64,000 bases of DNA, from NCBI RefSeq assembly GCF_016808335.1, contig NC_053138.1, positions 55,954,951-56,018,950 on the forward strand, read 5' to 3'. The notes below the pieces were generated by a model that ran no database searches, had not been told where the DNA came from, and saw only the letters and a list, made by a program, of their open reading frames with translations. How positions within the stretch are numbered: the stretch's first letter is position 1; each line of letters opens with the position of its first letter. Of this stretch, positions 23,166 to 33,624 are shown in pieces. The stretch comes from Panicum virgatum. Lineage: Eukaryota; Streptophyta; Magnoliopsida; Poales; Poaceae. A program made the position numbers and the translations under genes.

Positions 23166-24286
23166 TGTAGGAATTTATGGGCCTAGCCCATTTAATTGCA
23201 ATCAAAGAATTAAAAGCCCACATATTGTCGGAATTTATGGGCCTAGCCTCTTTAATTGCAATCAAAGAATTAAAAGTCCAATAATAAATGCTAGGGAATC
23301 AAGTGTTTAATACCGTATTGGTATTAGAGGAGGATCTCAACCAACTTAAATAGTGGATCTTTTGTACACACCTTGTGAAGCCGGTAAGAGGAGATTGGGG
23401 AACCACGCGCGCGCGCTCGCCTCGCCGGGCCGGGCCGTGTCGAGACGTGCGTGTGCGTGCGCGGTGATGTGATGGCTATTTTGCCGTTGGCAGTGATTAA
23501 ATGTGCAATTAAATTGGTAATTAATGGTCATAACCGCAGCACCTAAATGACTCTGATGGTGTCCAGGTTCAACGAACCTGAACACCTGAGTCACTATATA
23601 AGAGGCGCCCCCCTCCTCTCCTCCATTCTGCACCAGAGTACTAAGGCAACTCGACTCCTCCCTTCTCCCTCTCCAGTTGCAACAACTGAGTTCTCTCCAA
23701 CGCTAATCTCTGCACGCACAGAATTAGCGTGAGCAGGCCTCCGAAACCTTGCTCGTCTCGAGATCATGTTCGGGATAGACGGACAATCAGGTTTTTGGGT
23801 AACGCTTTTAGCGTGACTGCTCAAAAATACTAAGGTTTTGCCCGATTGAACGACTACGTCTTGGTAGACGAGACGTACGACTACTTCCTGGTGGACGAAG
23901 CCGAACGACTACGCCCTGGTGGCCGAACGACTACGTCGACTACATTCTGGTGTCCGAACGACTACGTCAACTACATCTTGGTGACCGTTCGCGGGACTGC
24001 ATTGCGAACTTCTTCCTACATCGATTTAGTTCGACTACATCGACTGAGGCCGACCGAGTAGATATCTACTCCAGTTGGTAACAGCGCAGTCAATGCCTCT
24101 AGCAACGGCCCCGCTTCAGGGTACTCCCTGAAACTTCGGTTATTTATATTATTTATACTTATATTTGTGATAAGTATAAATATGTGCACCTGTTTTATTT
24201 CACTCTTTAAAGTAATAGAAATATTGTTAGTTTATGCTTTTAATTTTAGAATTAAATTGTGTCCGAGATTACCTAAATTTCTAACA
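23166..24286 (+). repeat. Right LTR of the decayed copia
   Basis: 1121 bp, TGTAGGAATT...CTAACA, with a TATATAAG box at 23595-23602. It begins with two tandem copies of a GGAATTTATGGGCCTAGCC unit about 60 bp apart, and contains repeated CGACTACnTCnTGGTG units at about 23850-23990. Confidence 0.8.
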
Positions 24287-24859
24287 GTCACTACCTAGAA
24301 CAACAGAAGGCAGATGATGGATTTCGCATACCTCTAGCTGCGCGGCGTCGGCGGTTGTTCCGGTGGTCGTCGAATGCGTGAGCTACTCGCCAGGAGCCGT
24401 ACTACTGCTATATATAATATGAATAATGTTGCGTGACATGTAACACATGGTTTATCTTGTTATGATGGTGCCGAAGATATTAACAAATATACAAAAATTG
24501 AAAACATACTTTATTAATGCTCTATTACTGTCAATCAAAGTTTTCATCCCCCAGCTGCTTGTGGAAGTAGCACAATGGTTTATATGGCTGATCAATGTAT
24601 CTGTATAATTTTGCTCGTGACAACGCATGTCCATATTTGCTAGTGATTAATGAGTTTTTAGTTCCTTGGGGGGAACAATTAAATTGTACATCCATGGATG
24701 GATGGTCAAAAGGCCCATGAATATTTATTGAATAAAGGGAAAATTGGATTCATACCACTAAAAGAACTAATCTTTAGCAATTTACCATAAAAAAGATTTC
24801 TCTTTAGATATTTAGCATCAAAAGATCACAAGGTTACAGATATATATAGATATATATAG

Positions 24860-25691
24860 CACTCCGTTCCCTTCCGTCCCTGACATCCTCTGTTTTCCTT
24901 TCTTTTCCCGATCAGCAATTTGCCAGCTTCCAATTTTACTCTCCGGCCAAAACTACTCTGCACCCAGGTGCACTCGTTGAACAAGTAGCCGATGTTTGAG
25001 CCCGACGACTTGCTCGCCGTAGCCTAGCCCAATGTTTGAGCCCGACGACTTGCTTCGCCGCAGCCCGCGCCGCGGTGCTCGAGTCCTCGGACAGGCATAG
25101 GCTGGTGCCGACGGCCGCGATGCCGTTGAGAAGAACAGGTTGGAGTGCGCGCCCATGGAGACGGTGGAGGGGAACAAGGCGGCCGCCAGGGACGCCAGCC
25201 CTGCTGGCCGCTCTTGCTTTTTCTCACTCTTGCCCTTGTTGACGTTGTGCTGAAGCAACGGAAGGGGAAAGCAGCTCATCGCTTGGAGCAAAAGAAGGCC
25301 GTGGGGGCTCAGCTCGCGGTGGCTTCTCACCTCGCCTTCTCCATCGCCTCCACAGATATCAAAATCGAGGCGGGAACAAGCAATACAAACTCATGAAATC
25401 AAAGCCGTTCAAAGGGAACAAGCTTTTCAGAAACAAAACTTTTTCGGTTGACGGCTTGAGGTGCAGCGATTGAAGGACTGTGACTGTGCCAGCTGCTTGC
25501 TTCTTTCGCGCGAATGAGTTCGCGTCACATGAGTCGGGGGGCTGAACCGCTGAAGGCGTCGGGCTACTAGGCCAAAGAGTGCATCTGCTCCTGAGTGATT
25601 TTAGCCAAAGGGCAAAACTGAAAGCTGACAAATTGCTAAGCGGCGAAAGAAAGGAAAACAAACGATGCTAGCAAAGGAAGGGAACGGAGTG
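24860..25691. mobile_element. Pack-MULE-like element with a captured GC-rich fragment (left arm)
   Basis: Inverted termini of about 130 bp (CACTCCGTTCCCTTCC at the left end and its complement ending at 25691) enclose a GC-rich stretch with long overlapping open frames but no stable protein match. One reading includes NGIAAVGTSLCLSEDSS-type sequence in the right-arm copy. The flanks are AT-dinucleotide runs, so a 9-bp target duplication cannot be read. Mutator-like elements in grasses often carry such gene pieces. The class is inferred from TIR length and GC-rich cargo. Confidence 0.5.
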
Positions 25692-25705
25692 TTATATATC
25701 TGTAA

Positions 25706-26497
25706 GAGCATATCGAAGAGACTCTCTAAATCAGACTAGCTAAATTTTCATTTAACTAGTCATTTAATTAGAATTCTCTCTGTATCTCTTCTTCCTGCAA
25801 GAGACTAGCAAAATCTATCTCTTCATATTCAACTCTTCTCTCTCCTCTCTCTCTCCAACTAACTGATGTGTGGGCCCCACAAAATCATCTGCTCCCCTCC
25901 TCCTTGTGCTCCCATCCATGGCGGTAGCAGCAGGAGCGAGCTCGACGGAGGGTCTGGGAGGAGCGGGAGCCGGCGCCTCCCAGGCCGTGTGCGATCTCCG
26001 CTGGCGGGAGACGAGCCCGGCGGCAGGAGGAAGCTCGGCGGCGGCCTTCGTCGCGGAGCCCACGGCCTCCGCCGGCGGGAGAGAAGCGCCGGAGGGGAGC
26101 TCGGCAGCGGCCTTCGCCGCAGAGCCCGCGCCACCCTTCGCCCACGCCCTCCGCTGACAGGAGAGGAGGGCCGAGATGGGAACGCCGGAGGGGAGCTCGG
26201 CGGCCACGCCGCCCTCCGCTGGGACCGCGCCCTCCGCCGGCGGGAGAGGAGCGCCGGGAGGTGAGCACCGGAGGGGAGCTCGGCGGCGGGAGCAACTCGC
26301 GGGAGGGAGGGAGCACGAGGGGCGGGGGCGATAGCGAGCCGAGGTCTGCTCGCGAAAGATGTCATGCGATGCCCTCCTTTTTCCAAGCCGGATACCGAAC
26401 GGGGGGCGCGATAGCGAGGCTGTTGGATTCACGTTTTTGAGGTTTTTTTAGAAATTTATCTATCCAAAAGTTTTTACAGAGTCTCTCAGAGATACTC
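25706..26497. mobile_element. Non-autonomous Harbinger element, second family (left arm)
   Basis: The termini are GAGCATATCGAAGAGACTCT and an inverted GAGTATCTCTGAGAGACTCT, with TAA duplications at 25703-25705 and 26498-26500. The GC-rich core is open in several frames (the longest, 205 codons, minus strand) with no known domain. Such GC-rich open frames are expected by composition. Confidence 0.75.
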
Positions 26498-26602
26498 TAA
26501 TGTTGTATCTTTTGGTGCTAAATATCTAAATAGGAATCTTTTAATGGTAAATAGGTAAAGATGGGCACTTATTGAATCCTAATGTTTCAATCAGCAGACC
26601 CT

Positions 26603-27784
26603 TAAGTTTATATGGGTGATTTAACTTTCTATGTATCCAGAATTCTACATCACTCGATCCGTGTAAAATTCATAAGTTTAATCTTATAATCTAATAATAG
26701 TTGCATACACTATTAATTTTGGTTTTATTCAGATAAAATCGTTCAAATTTTAATTTTTCAGTCAGTTTCTCGGGTTCTCGGAAACTTTTGAATGGAACCG
26801 GTAGTAGGCCGAACACTCAGCACACAGCCAGTCAGCCACAATGCTTTTCCGGTGGTTGTTCCTCTCCTTTTCTTTGGAAATGTAGGAGTCAGGAGCATTC
26901 CCTGATAGTCTTACAACCAGAAAAATGGCAGCGCGTCTAGTTTTGTTTCTTTCTCTATAAATTATAGTCCTCGAGTCTGTAACAGATCGTTGCGCATGCT
27001 TTGGCAGCGCGTGGGTGTAATTGTTCTCCTGATGCTGACCTATTCTGGGTTGGCTTGCCTGCGGGCATGGAGTCTTTGGTGGCCGAGGACCTCCTCGTGC
27101 CTATCGTTTAATGGAATTTATTATTCCCTCAAAAGAAAAATGGCAGCGGGGCTTCAGGAAAGGCCAAAAATAGAGACAAGAAAAAATAGCAAAGCTGAAA
27201 AGACAGTAGAAAATTATTTTTCCTGAGTTAAATTGTACTGGACGTCATCTGAACCAAGAGCTACCATGCAACGCCTTGGTTCCCACCTGTACGTCTCCCT
27301 CTAGATCTCTCTCCGAATGGCCTGTGTGTGGAGTGTGCCAGTGTGGACATCTTTCATTTCTACTCCGCTTGGTCAACCGGTGAAGTCACGCGCAGGCTTG
27401 CTCGCTCGATCGGCTCGGCTGGCATCCTGTTGAATCCAGGGGCCCCTGGCACTGAATAATGGAGCCAATTGTTTGCCCCGGACTTGATTCAGGTTGGAGC
27501 GTCAGTATTGTGACCGGCATGCAGTGACGGCGGCGGCTGGCAGACCGGAGCCGGAAGTAGGGGTGGAGAACGGCCTTAGAATTTGGTACAGAGAGAGAAT
27601 CTAAGGGCTAAGCTTTAAAAAGATCAGTCTCTAATCATATACAATTTTAAACTAAAAAAAATTAAAAGCCATATTGGACTGTAAAGAGATCATGGTCTAT
27701 TACCACCCCTAGCCGGAAGTGACGACCCATACCAGTGCAAGGGGCCATTTGCAAATATTTGCATTGCGATCCGATTTTGAAAGT
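26603..27784. other. Intervening sequence, possible LINE tail at 26985-27142
   Basis: Mostly AT-rich with no gene. A stretch ending TTAATGGAATTTATTATTCC followed by an A-rich run resembles the 3' tail of grass LINEs, but no reverse transcriptase frame is joined to it. Confidence 0.35.
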
Positions 27785-27786
27785 TA

Positions 27787-27994
27787 CTCCCTTATCCTAA
27801 AAAAATAAGTCATTCTAGCATTTAAAATTTATACTAAAAATAAGTCATCTTATTCTATTTAGAAAGTGCATTTGCATGAAAGAATCAATTAGTGTCAAAT
27901 ATAGGTAATAATTAGAGGACAAATATAGTTATTTTATCTTTTTGTTAATTTATTTTAGAATTCCCAGGATGACTTCTTTTTCGGACAGAGGGAG
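27787..27994. mobile_element. Stowaway (Tc1/Mariner) MITE
   Basis: 208 bp with degenerate CTCCCTTATCC / GGACAGAGGGAG inverted termini and TA duplications at 27785-27786 and 27995-27996. Confidence 0.8.
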
Positions 27995-27996
27995 TA

Positions 27997-28529
27997 TTTA
28001 TGAAAACTTGGGGTCTATTTAAAAATATATTAGTCGCGATCCAAATTAGAGTGATATATGTAAGGGACTAAAAGTTTAATTGTAATTGGATCGCAATTAT
28101 TAACCGCGATCCAAATTGGGGTCTCTTCGGAGAAACATTCGGTGGCGTCCAACATGGCATCCGGCGCCGCCGCCCGCCGGCCACTGCTGACCTTGCCGCC
28201 AGGGGCGGATCTACATGGAGGCTAGGAGGGATTAAGCCTCCCTACTTCCCCAAGATCAATGGATACCTCCTCTAAGCCCCTCTGCATTTTTGGAAGAAAG
28301 AATGAAGAAGAAGAGGGATGAAGAAGAAAAAAAGGAGGTAGAAGAAGAGAAGGGAGATGAGCCCCTCTATATGTATTGATAGGATTCTCCACTACTTGCC
28401 GTCATGCGTCCCTCGCTCTCTAGCTTCCATATTCCCAAGCCACCACATCCTGTCCGCTGCGGTTCCTTCACCAGCAGCTTGGCCTCATCAGTTGCGCCAG
28501 CGCCGTCGATCGAGAGGTTGTGCGACGGC
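27997..28529. other. Unassigned sequence
   Basis: It carries several GCGATCCAAATT-type short repeats at 28030-28120 and a Lys/Glu-coding purine run at 28290-28350. No gene is recognised. Confidence 0.4.
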
Positions 28530-28860
28530 CACTACTAAAAAATGATTCGTAGGAACGCCTTGACTTTTTCAGAGGTGGATCAACATATGACCTGTTGCTA
28601 CAAATGAAGCGAGGTTACTGTAGCAACCGACCCACCCCTAAAAATGCAGGTGAGAGGGTGAGCGTGCGGCCGCGGAGCCGCGGGGCGCGGCTGCGAGCAG
28701 TGCTGCTGGCAATTTTTTTGTATTTTTTATTCAATCTGTAGGGGGCGGGCGGCGGCGTGATCTGCCTCTAAAAATCCATTTCTGGGGCGGGTCATGCCCT
28801 CTCCGAGGCGGGTGAGGGCATGACCCGCCGCCACAAATGGGTTTTCCATACAACCACATC
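28530..28860. mobile_element. Truncated CACTA end
   Basis: CACTACTAAAAAATGATTCG is a typical CACTA terminus. It is followed by repeated GAGGCGGGTC/GACCCGCC and GTTGCTACAAATG motifs that look like subterminal repeats. No matching TAGTAGTG end was found in the window. Confidence 0.5.
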
Positions 28861-29387
28861 TGGCTTTTATGTGACTGCATATACACTACAAAAAAATTTT
28901 GTTAATCTATGACGAATTTCTCATTACGTTTCAGATAACGTTAGAATGGCGCACCATCTATGACAATTATCTAATTTTCATCATGGATTCACACGTGTGG
29001 ATATTAAGCCCAAAAAACCCTTGACATTTTATCGATTTCGTTATAATTCGGCCCAAACATGTTTCAGTTAATTTGTCACGGATAATAAACTAGAAATCAT
29101 ACTCATGTTGAGTATGGAAAAAATAGACAAATCAGAAAAAAGAATATGAAAAAATAGAAAATTCTGGAAAAAAGAAAAAACTAAGGCAAAAATTGAACAC
29201 GTGACCTCATAAATTAGAATCACTTCACTTACCATTGAGCTACTTCTTGCTTTGTTATATTTACCACCGTTGCCACCGGCCGCGTGTGCCCGGTCACCTG
29301 GCCTCGCACGCAAGCCGGCCCCTCGAACGCATGCTGTTTTCCAAAAAAATTGGCATCGGATCAGCCACACTACCAAGTAGGGTTGAA

Positions 29388-30948
29388 AACGGTCGGGATA
29401 AATCCCGTTTCGTTCTGCTCCAATTTCTACATTTTACTAGCTCGTTTTCATATTTTCAGATAAATTCGGAATCAATACAGAATATTAAATTCAAAAACGG
29501 GACGGAAACGGTTTGGTCTGTATCTCGATCCGTATTTTCCATATTTGATCGGGATATCCTGTTTTCACTAATTCAGGATATACCGTTTTGCAGTCCAATC
29601 CCAACCAGATTCGAACCCAACCCCTTTAGCCCTTACGGCCCAGCCCAACTGAATTTGCATCTAGGGCAACCCTCTCCAGTCTCCACCGGCACCCCCGCCG
29701 CCCCACACACCCGCCTGGCCGCCTCCCTCAGTCCCTCCCTTGGCAGCCGCCGTGCCTCCACTCCGCCGCCACCGCGCGCAAGACCAAGGGCCTCTCCCCG
29801 CTCCGGCGACCCCGCCGTGCCTCCACGTCAGCTCCTCCCGCACCCCCACCGCGCGCCGCCGTCGGCAAGCCTACGCTACCGCAGGCGCAGGGGCCACGGT
29901 TCGGCAACCTCCGGCCTCCACCGCGCCCTGCAGTTCTGGTGTCCACCACAACACGCCGACGCCGCTGCTCGCCCACCGAAGCAGTGCGCCACTGACCGCC
30001 CGCGACCCCTATAGTTATATTATATCAAGGATCTGAACTCGTTTCTATGTATTGTGCTGCTGATAGTCAACATTGTTGTGTCAGGAGATTATTATCATCG
30101 GATAGTGACAACTGAGAACAGTCCTTTCATTTTTACAAGAGGCAAGGAATAATTCATACTGCACGTTTAGTAGGAGTATAAGCAAAGCACTACAATAATG
30201 GCTATATAAAGGCAAGGATAGCTGCAAAAACATAACTGAATGGATGCAAGTACAGGTTCCTTTGGTTTACCCATTCATCAACTTATTGTTATGTTTGTGT
30301 CTACAACATTTCTTTGTGTCATATCTGTGTAGGAAAAATAGCATACCCTGTTATAGTGTCATTCCATAACTCAATTTGTCTGTGCAATGCAGGAGCTTTA
30401 ATGGTTTTGACGCTGAAAGTCATTTCGTGCGCAATAAACTACAGTGATGGCATCTTGAAGGAAGAGGGTTTACGCGAGTCTCAGAAAAAGTACCGATTGA
30501 CTAAGCTTCCTTCTCTAATTGAATATTTTGGTTACTGCCTCTGCTGTGGGAGTCACTTTGCTGGACCAGTGTATGAGATGAAAGATTATCTTGATTGGAC
30601 TGCAAGGAAAGGAGTAATTGGCCTCCATCAACTTTTGCACGGGTTATGCGATCTTTGCTGGACCGGTGTATGAGATGAAAGATTATCATTTGTCTATGGG
30701 TTTTCATGTACTCTGTCAGAGTTTGTTGGATGATTGGGTACGAATGATTGTACAGGGTCGGTGTTTTCGTTTTGCCTTTCCGTAGACCGTTTGTTTTCGA
30801 CACATATCCGTTCGAATTGGTTTGTTTTCGATATACCGTGAGTACGTATTCGAATTCGTATTTGACTTGTTCGTTTTCGATATCGTTTTCGTATTAAAAT
30901 GTAAAAGTGAAAACGGTAACGGGGTTATCCTAACCGTTTTCAACCCTA
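29388..30948 (+). mobile_element. hAT (Ac-like) element carrying host-gene exons
   Basis: Perfect 15-bp inverted termini TAGGGTTGAAAACGG (29388-29402 and 30934-30948), with subterminal CCGTTTTCG-type repeats. CCAAG flanks both sides; hAT duplications are usually 8 bp, so the flank is either short or partly mutated. No hAT transposase is present. The body carries a GC-rich fragment (29640-30015, Pro/Arg-rich in all frames) and an exon of an LPCAT gene. The TIRs are decisive. Confidence 0.8.
30393..30620 (+). pseudogene. Captured exon of a lysophosphatidylcholine acyltransferase (MBOAT) gene
   Basis: The open frame reads GALMVLTLKVISCAINYSD, then GLRESQKKYRLTKLPSLIEY, then CLCCGSHFAGPVYEMKDY. 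I recognise this as the N-terminal third of plant LPCAT1/2, the ER membrane enzyme of the MBOAT family that re-acylates lysophospholipids in the Lands cycle. A pyrimidine-rich tract and CAG immediately precede the exon at 30392, as in a genuine intron acceptor, so genomic DNA and not cDNA was captured. The MBOAT catalytic His is far downstream in the gene and is absent. After about 30620 the frame leaves the family sequence, and a 32-bp piece of the exon (30559-30590) is repeated at 30657-30688. No start codon belongs to it. It is a fragment within a hAT, not a working gene. Confidence 0.85.
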
Positions 30949-31093
30949 CCAAGCCAGAAGATTTAAGAGCATCTTTAACAGATTATCTATCCTTCTCCCT
31001 GATACCTAACCACTACGCTGCAGCTGAACATAAGTTAGCACTATGCGTTAAGACCTATTTTATTGTTAAACTTCGCTGGAATTAAACTAAAAA

Positions 31094-31330
31094 AGTTCGC
31101 ACGGGAGGGGGCTCGAACCCGCGGGCACAGGCAAGCAAAGATATTGACTTAACAACTGCGCCTGAGTTAAATTTGTGTCAGCACCACGTGTAAGGTATTT
31201 TAATAATAGAAAGTGGTTGGGCAGAAATCCCAAAAATGAAAAAAAAAATCGCTGCAGGGAGGGCTCGATCCCGCGCCCATGATCTAGAAAAACGAGAGGC
31301 TTAGTCACTGGACTATACTGGCTCCGCTCT
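31094..31330 (-). repeat. Two tRNA-like (A-box/B-box) segments
   Basis: Read on the minus strand, 31094-31165 has CAGGCGCAGTTGTTAAGTC (A-box-like) followed by GGTTCGAGCCCC (B-box), and 31250-31330 has AGTATAGTCCAGTGACTAAG followed by GGATCGAGCCC. Spacing fits a tRNA D-arm and T-arm, but acceptor stems and anticodon arms do not pair. They are probably tRNA-derived repeat (SINE-like) remnants, not genes. Confidence 0.4.
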
Positions 31331-31679
31331 GAGGCTGTCCGCACTGGGTTACGGTAACCCATCCTCTAGTAAGCCGATGGCGTAAATTGTGCTGCAATGG
31401 AGGCTGTAAAGCCTACGCTATTTTAGCGGTGGCTCTCCCATCAGCCATTCCCAGCGCAGGAGAGGGCATCCGCTACCCGCGCTGGCCCCACCTCGCCTCC
31501 CGCCGCCGCTGCACCCCCAAATACTTCGCGCCTGTGCTCGGAATGGGGAGAGAGGCCCCTGCTCGCCGGAGAGGAGGGGCGCGCGCCGCCGGAGGCCGCC
31601 GCCACTGCTGAATCGAGTCTCGGCGCTCCCTCGACGACCTTGTTGCCGCGCTGACGATGACGGCCGCCGCCGGATCAGA

Positions 31680-32024
31680 CAGAGGGAGGTGCAGAGGATG
31701 GCGCCGCAGCCTAGACTCCTCCGCTGCCTCCTTGATGCCGCCGCCACCTCCGCAAGGTCCTCCGTCCCGCCACGTGCCGCTGCCTTGAGTGCGCCGCCGC
31801 ATGCCGCATCTGCCGCCGCGCGGGCCTTCACCGCCGGTGACCCGAGGCTCCTCTACCGCAAGCCGAGCTCCAGTTCGTGCAGATCCGCCCTCGCGCCACC
31901 ACCCTGGGGCCGCGCCGCGCGCCGGCCGCCCCGCCGTCCCGCCGTGAGGCCCGCCACCGGGGGCGGGGCCCTGCTTTGCCGTGGGGGGACAGAGAGCGCA
32001 AATAGGGAGGGGAGGGGTGGGTAG
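31680..32024 (+). other. GC-rich open frame, possible captured gene start
   Basis: The frame from the ATG near 31698 reads MAPQPRLLRCLLDAAATSAR and is rich in Arg, Ala and Ser with few acidic residues, like a mitochondrial targeting peptide. It runs 111 codons in all and stops without a known domain. A 137-codon minus-strand frame overlaps it. High GC makes long frames likely by chance, so a captured 5' exon is only a possibility. Confidence 0.25.
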
Positions 32025-32674
32025 CCGGGGTGACAGAGAGAATGGGGAGGGAGAGAGAGCGAAATAGAGTATGACTCGTGGGTTCCATGGTTGTTAGTTG
32101 ATATAGAAAATAAATATAGATTATGAATGGGTGCAGCAGAACTGGTTATAGAGGAAAGAATATTGATGACTAAAATAAAATATTCTTTTTAAAGAATTAA
32201 TTTATAGTATGACGAGTGAGGATAGCCTGACAACCACAAGAAGATCCGCTATATATAAAGATAATAAACGCGACGAAACTTGATTGGTTCCAAACCATCC
32301 GAATTCGAATTCGAACCCTAATTTTCGTAAAATCTAATGAAACTTTTATTTCAAGCTTAAACATCCATAAAATGATTCTATGTCAATTTTCAAAAACTTT
32401 GGAGAAGCTTTCGATATTATTATTATCATTATTTTATATTAGGATTGCAAGTAGAAGTTTGAATTATTTCTAACAAACATTTAAAATTCTCTTCTATTTT
32501 TAGGATATGAGATATAATAAAATGGGGACACTTAAATCTATTTTTTGGGATTTGTTTAGATATTATTTGAGATGCTTGTAGTTCAAATAGTAATTACATT
32601 CAATCAGCATGCAGAAATTCATTTAAATGATAGAAAATATCAAATTTATTCGACAGATTTTTTTTGTAGTGATA

Positions 32675-33624
32675 CATGATTGAATATATATTCTCGACGC
32701 CCTCGGCACATGCATTTATGTGACTGCATATACATGATTATGTGTCGCTTTTAATTTTGATCGCACTCAGATGTTTTAAGCATCCAAACTTAACGAGTTG
32801 AGAAACTAGCCAGTCTAGAAATCATCTATCTTCCTACACAGTCGCACACATATGAGTGAAATCTGTGCTGCGGCTATGCCGTGTAGAAGATGATGATCTA
32901 TTTTGCTACTTAACGCGACGGCGACGCGGCTCCGCACGTACTCAGTTCTCTGATCACCACCAGCTGAGCTTACTTGACGTACGCACGCAAAGGCGACGCG
33001 TCAAGTGAGTGAGCTCTGCTCGGTCTCGATCGGTTTGCCGGTGGTGGTACGGTGCGACTGCATGCAGGTTCGTCGTCATTGCGGAGGGCGATCGAGGAAC
33101 GAAATTGCTAGACGCGTCGTTCAGGGACCGTCGAGATGAGATGAGATGAGATGAGATCTATGAGCTGCGCGTTGGAACCGGACGACGCGGCCTGCCAGAT
33201 TAAAGGAAGAGAGGCAACAGGCCGGCAGGCGCCAGGCCGGCGACTTTAATTATATTTGTGGCCGTGGTCGTCGATCTATCGGGCCGTCTATTCGTCGCAT
33301 TCTGCGACATCAACTGTTTCTATCGCAGAAAGGCTGCCGCGCGCGCCAGGCTGGCAGCAGGCGGGCGGTGGGCACGATGCGCGCACCTCGCGGCGCAGCA
33401 AACCAAAATATCTTTTTTTTTTGTTTCGTTTCAAAGTGGGCTTCATGAAGCTTGTGGGGCTAAGGGCGTTAATTTTTTCTTTTTGTTTCGCATGTTCTTC
33501 TTAAATATTACGGGCTTCTCTCTCGTATGCCGAGGACTTAAATATTTTTTTTGGCTTCTCTCTTGTGGGCTTCATAGCACCGGTTTCATGTTGTTAAGAT
33601 TTTTTTTTGGACTTGTCCTATTTA
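32675..33624. other. Unassigned sequence with a small microsatellite
   Basis: No gene was recognised. An (ATGAG)n microsatellite of about five units lies at 33132-33158. Confidence 0.5.

Larger units (their letters stand above)
17869..24286 (+). mobile_element. Decayed Ty1/copia retrotransposon with mismatched LTRs
   Basis: The left LTR (17869-18709) and right LTR (23166-24286) both begin TGTAGGAAT and end CTAACA, enclosing a copia-order gag-pol remnant. They share only the last 229 bp (about 92-93% identical by eye); the rest is unrelated. The 5-bp flanks also disagree (ATAGC on the left, GTCAC or TTTAT on the right). The element is therefore a recombinant or the left LTR has been replaced. 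It abuts the CACTA gene start on its left and the giant foldback structure on its right. Confidence 0.85.
24287..26602. repeat. Left 2.3-kb inverted arm
   Basis: It matches, inverted, 53265-53390 plus 44990-47135, ending internally at CAGCAGACCC. It contains a Pack-MULE-like element and a Harbinger element, both also present in the right arm, so they predate arm duplication. Confidence 0.9.
28884..32671. mobile_element. Non-autonomous CACTA element hosting a hAT insertion
   Basis: It begins CACTACAAAAAAATTTTG and ends ATTTTTTTTGTAGTG, with ATA duplications at 28881-28883 and 32672-32674. TATGACGAA-type subterminal motifs follow the left end. The pre-insertion target (TGTGACTGCATATACATGAT) is also present intact nearby at about 32720-32740, which supports the ATA duplication. 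The 3.8-kb body has no transposase. It holds a hAT element, tRNA-like segments and a GC-rich open frame. Confidence 0.75.

Noticed and set aside
25815..26432. 205-codon frame in the left arm and 211-codon partner at 45159-45794
   Set aside because: Long frames are open in several phases of the same GC-rich DNA. No start context or domain supports a protein.
29235..30014. 259-codon frame overlapping the hAT left end
   Set aside because: It starts outside the hAT and runs through its TIR into Pro/Arg-rich low-complexity sequence, so it is not a gene.
31087..31362. Possible tRNA genes
   Set aside because: Box-like motifs are present, but acceptor and anticodon stems do not form.
28530..32671. 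One single CACTA element starting at 28530
   Set aside because: The terminus at 28530 (CACTACTAAAAAATG) does not match the right end at 32671, whereas the one at 28884 matches it and shares the ATA duplication.
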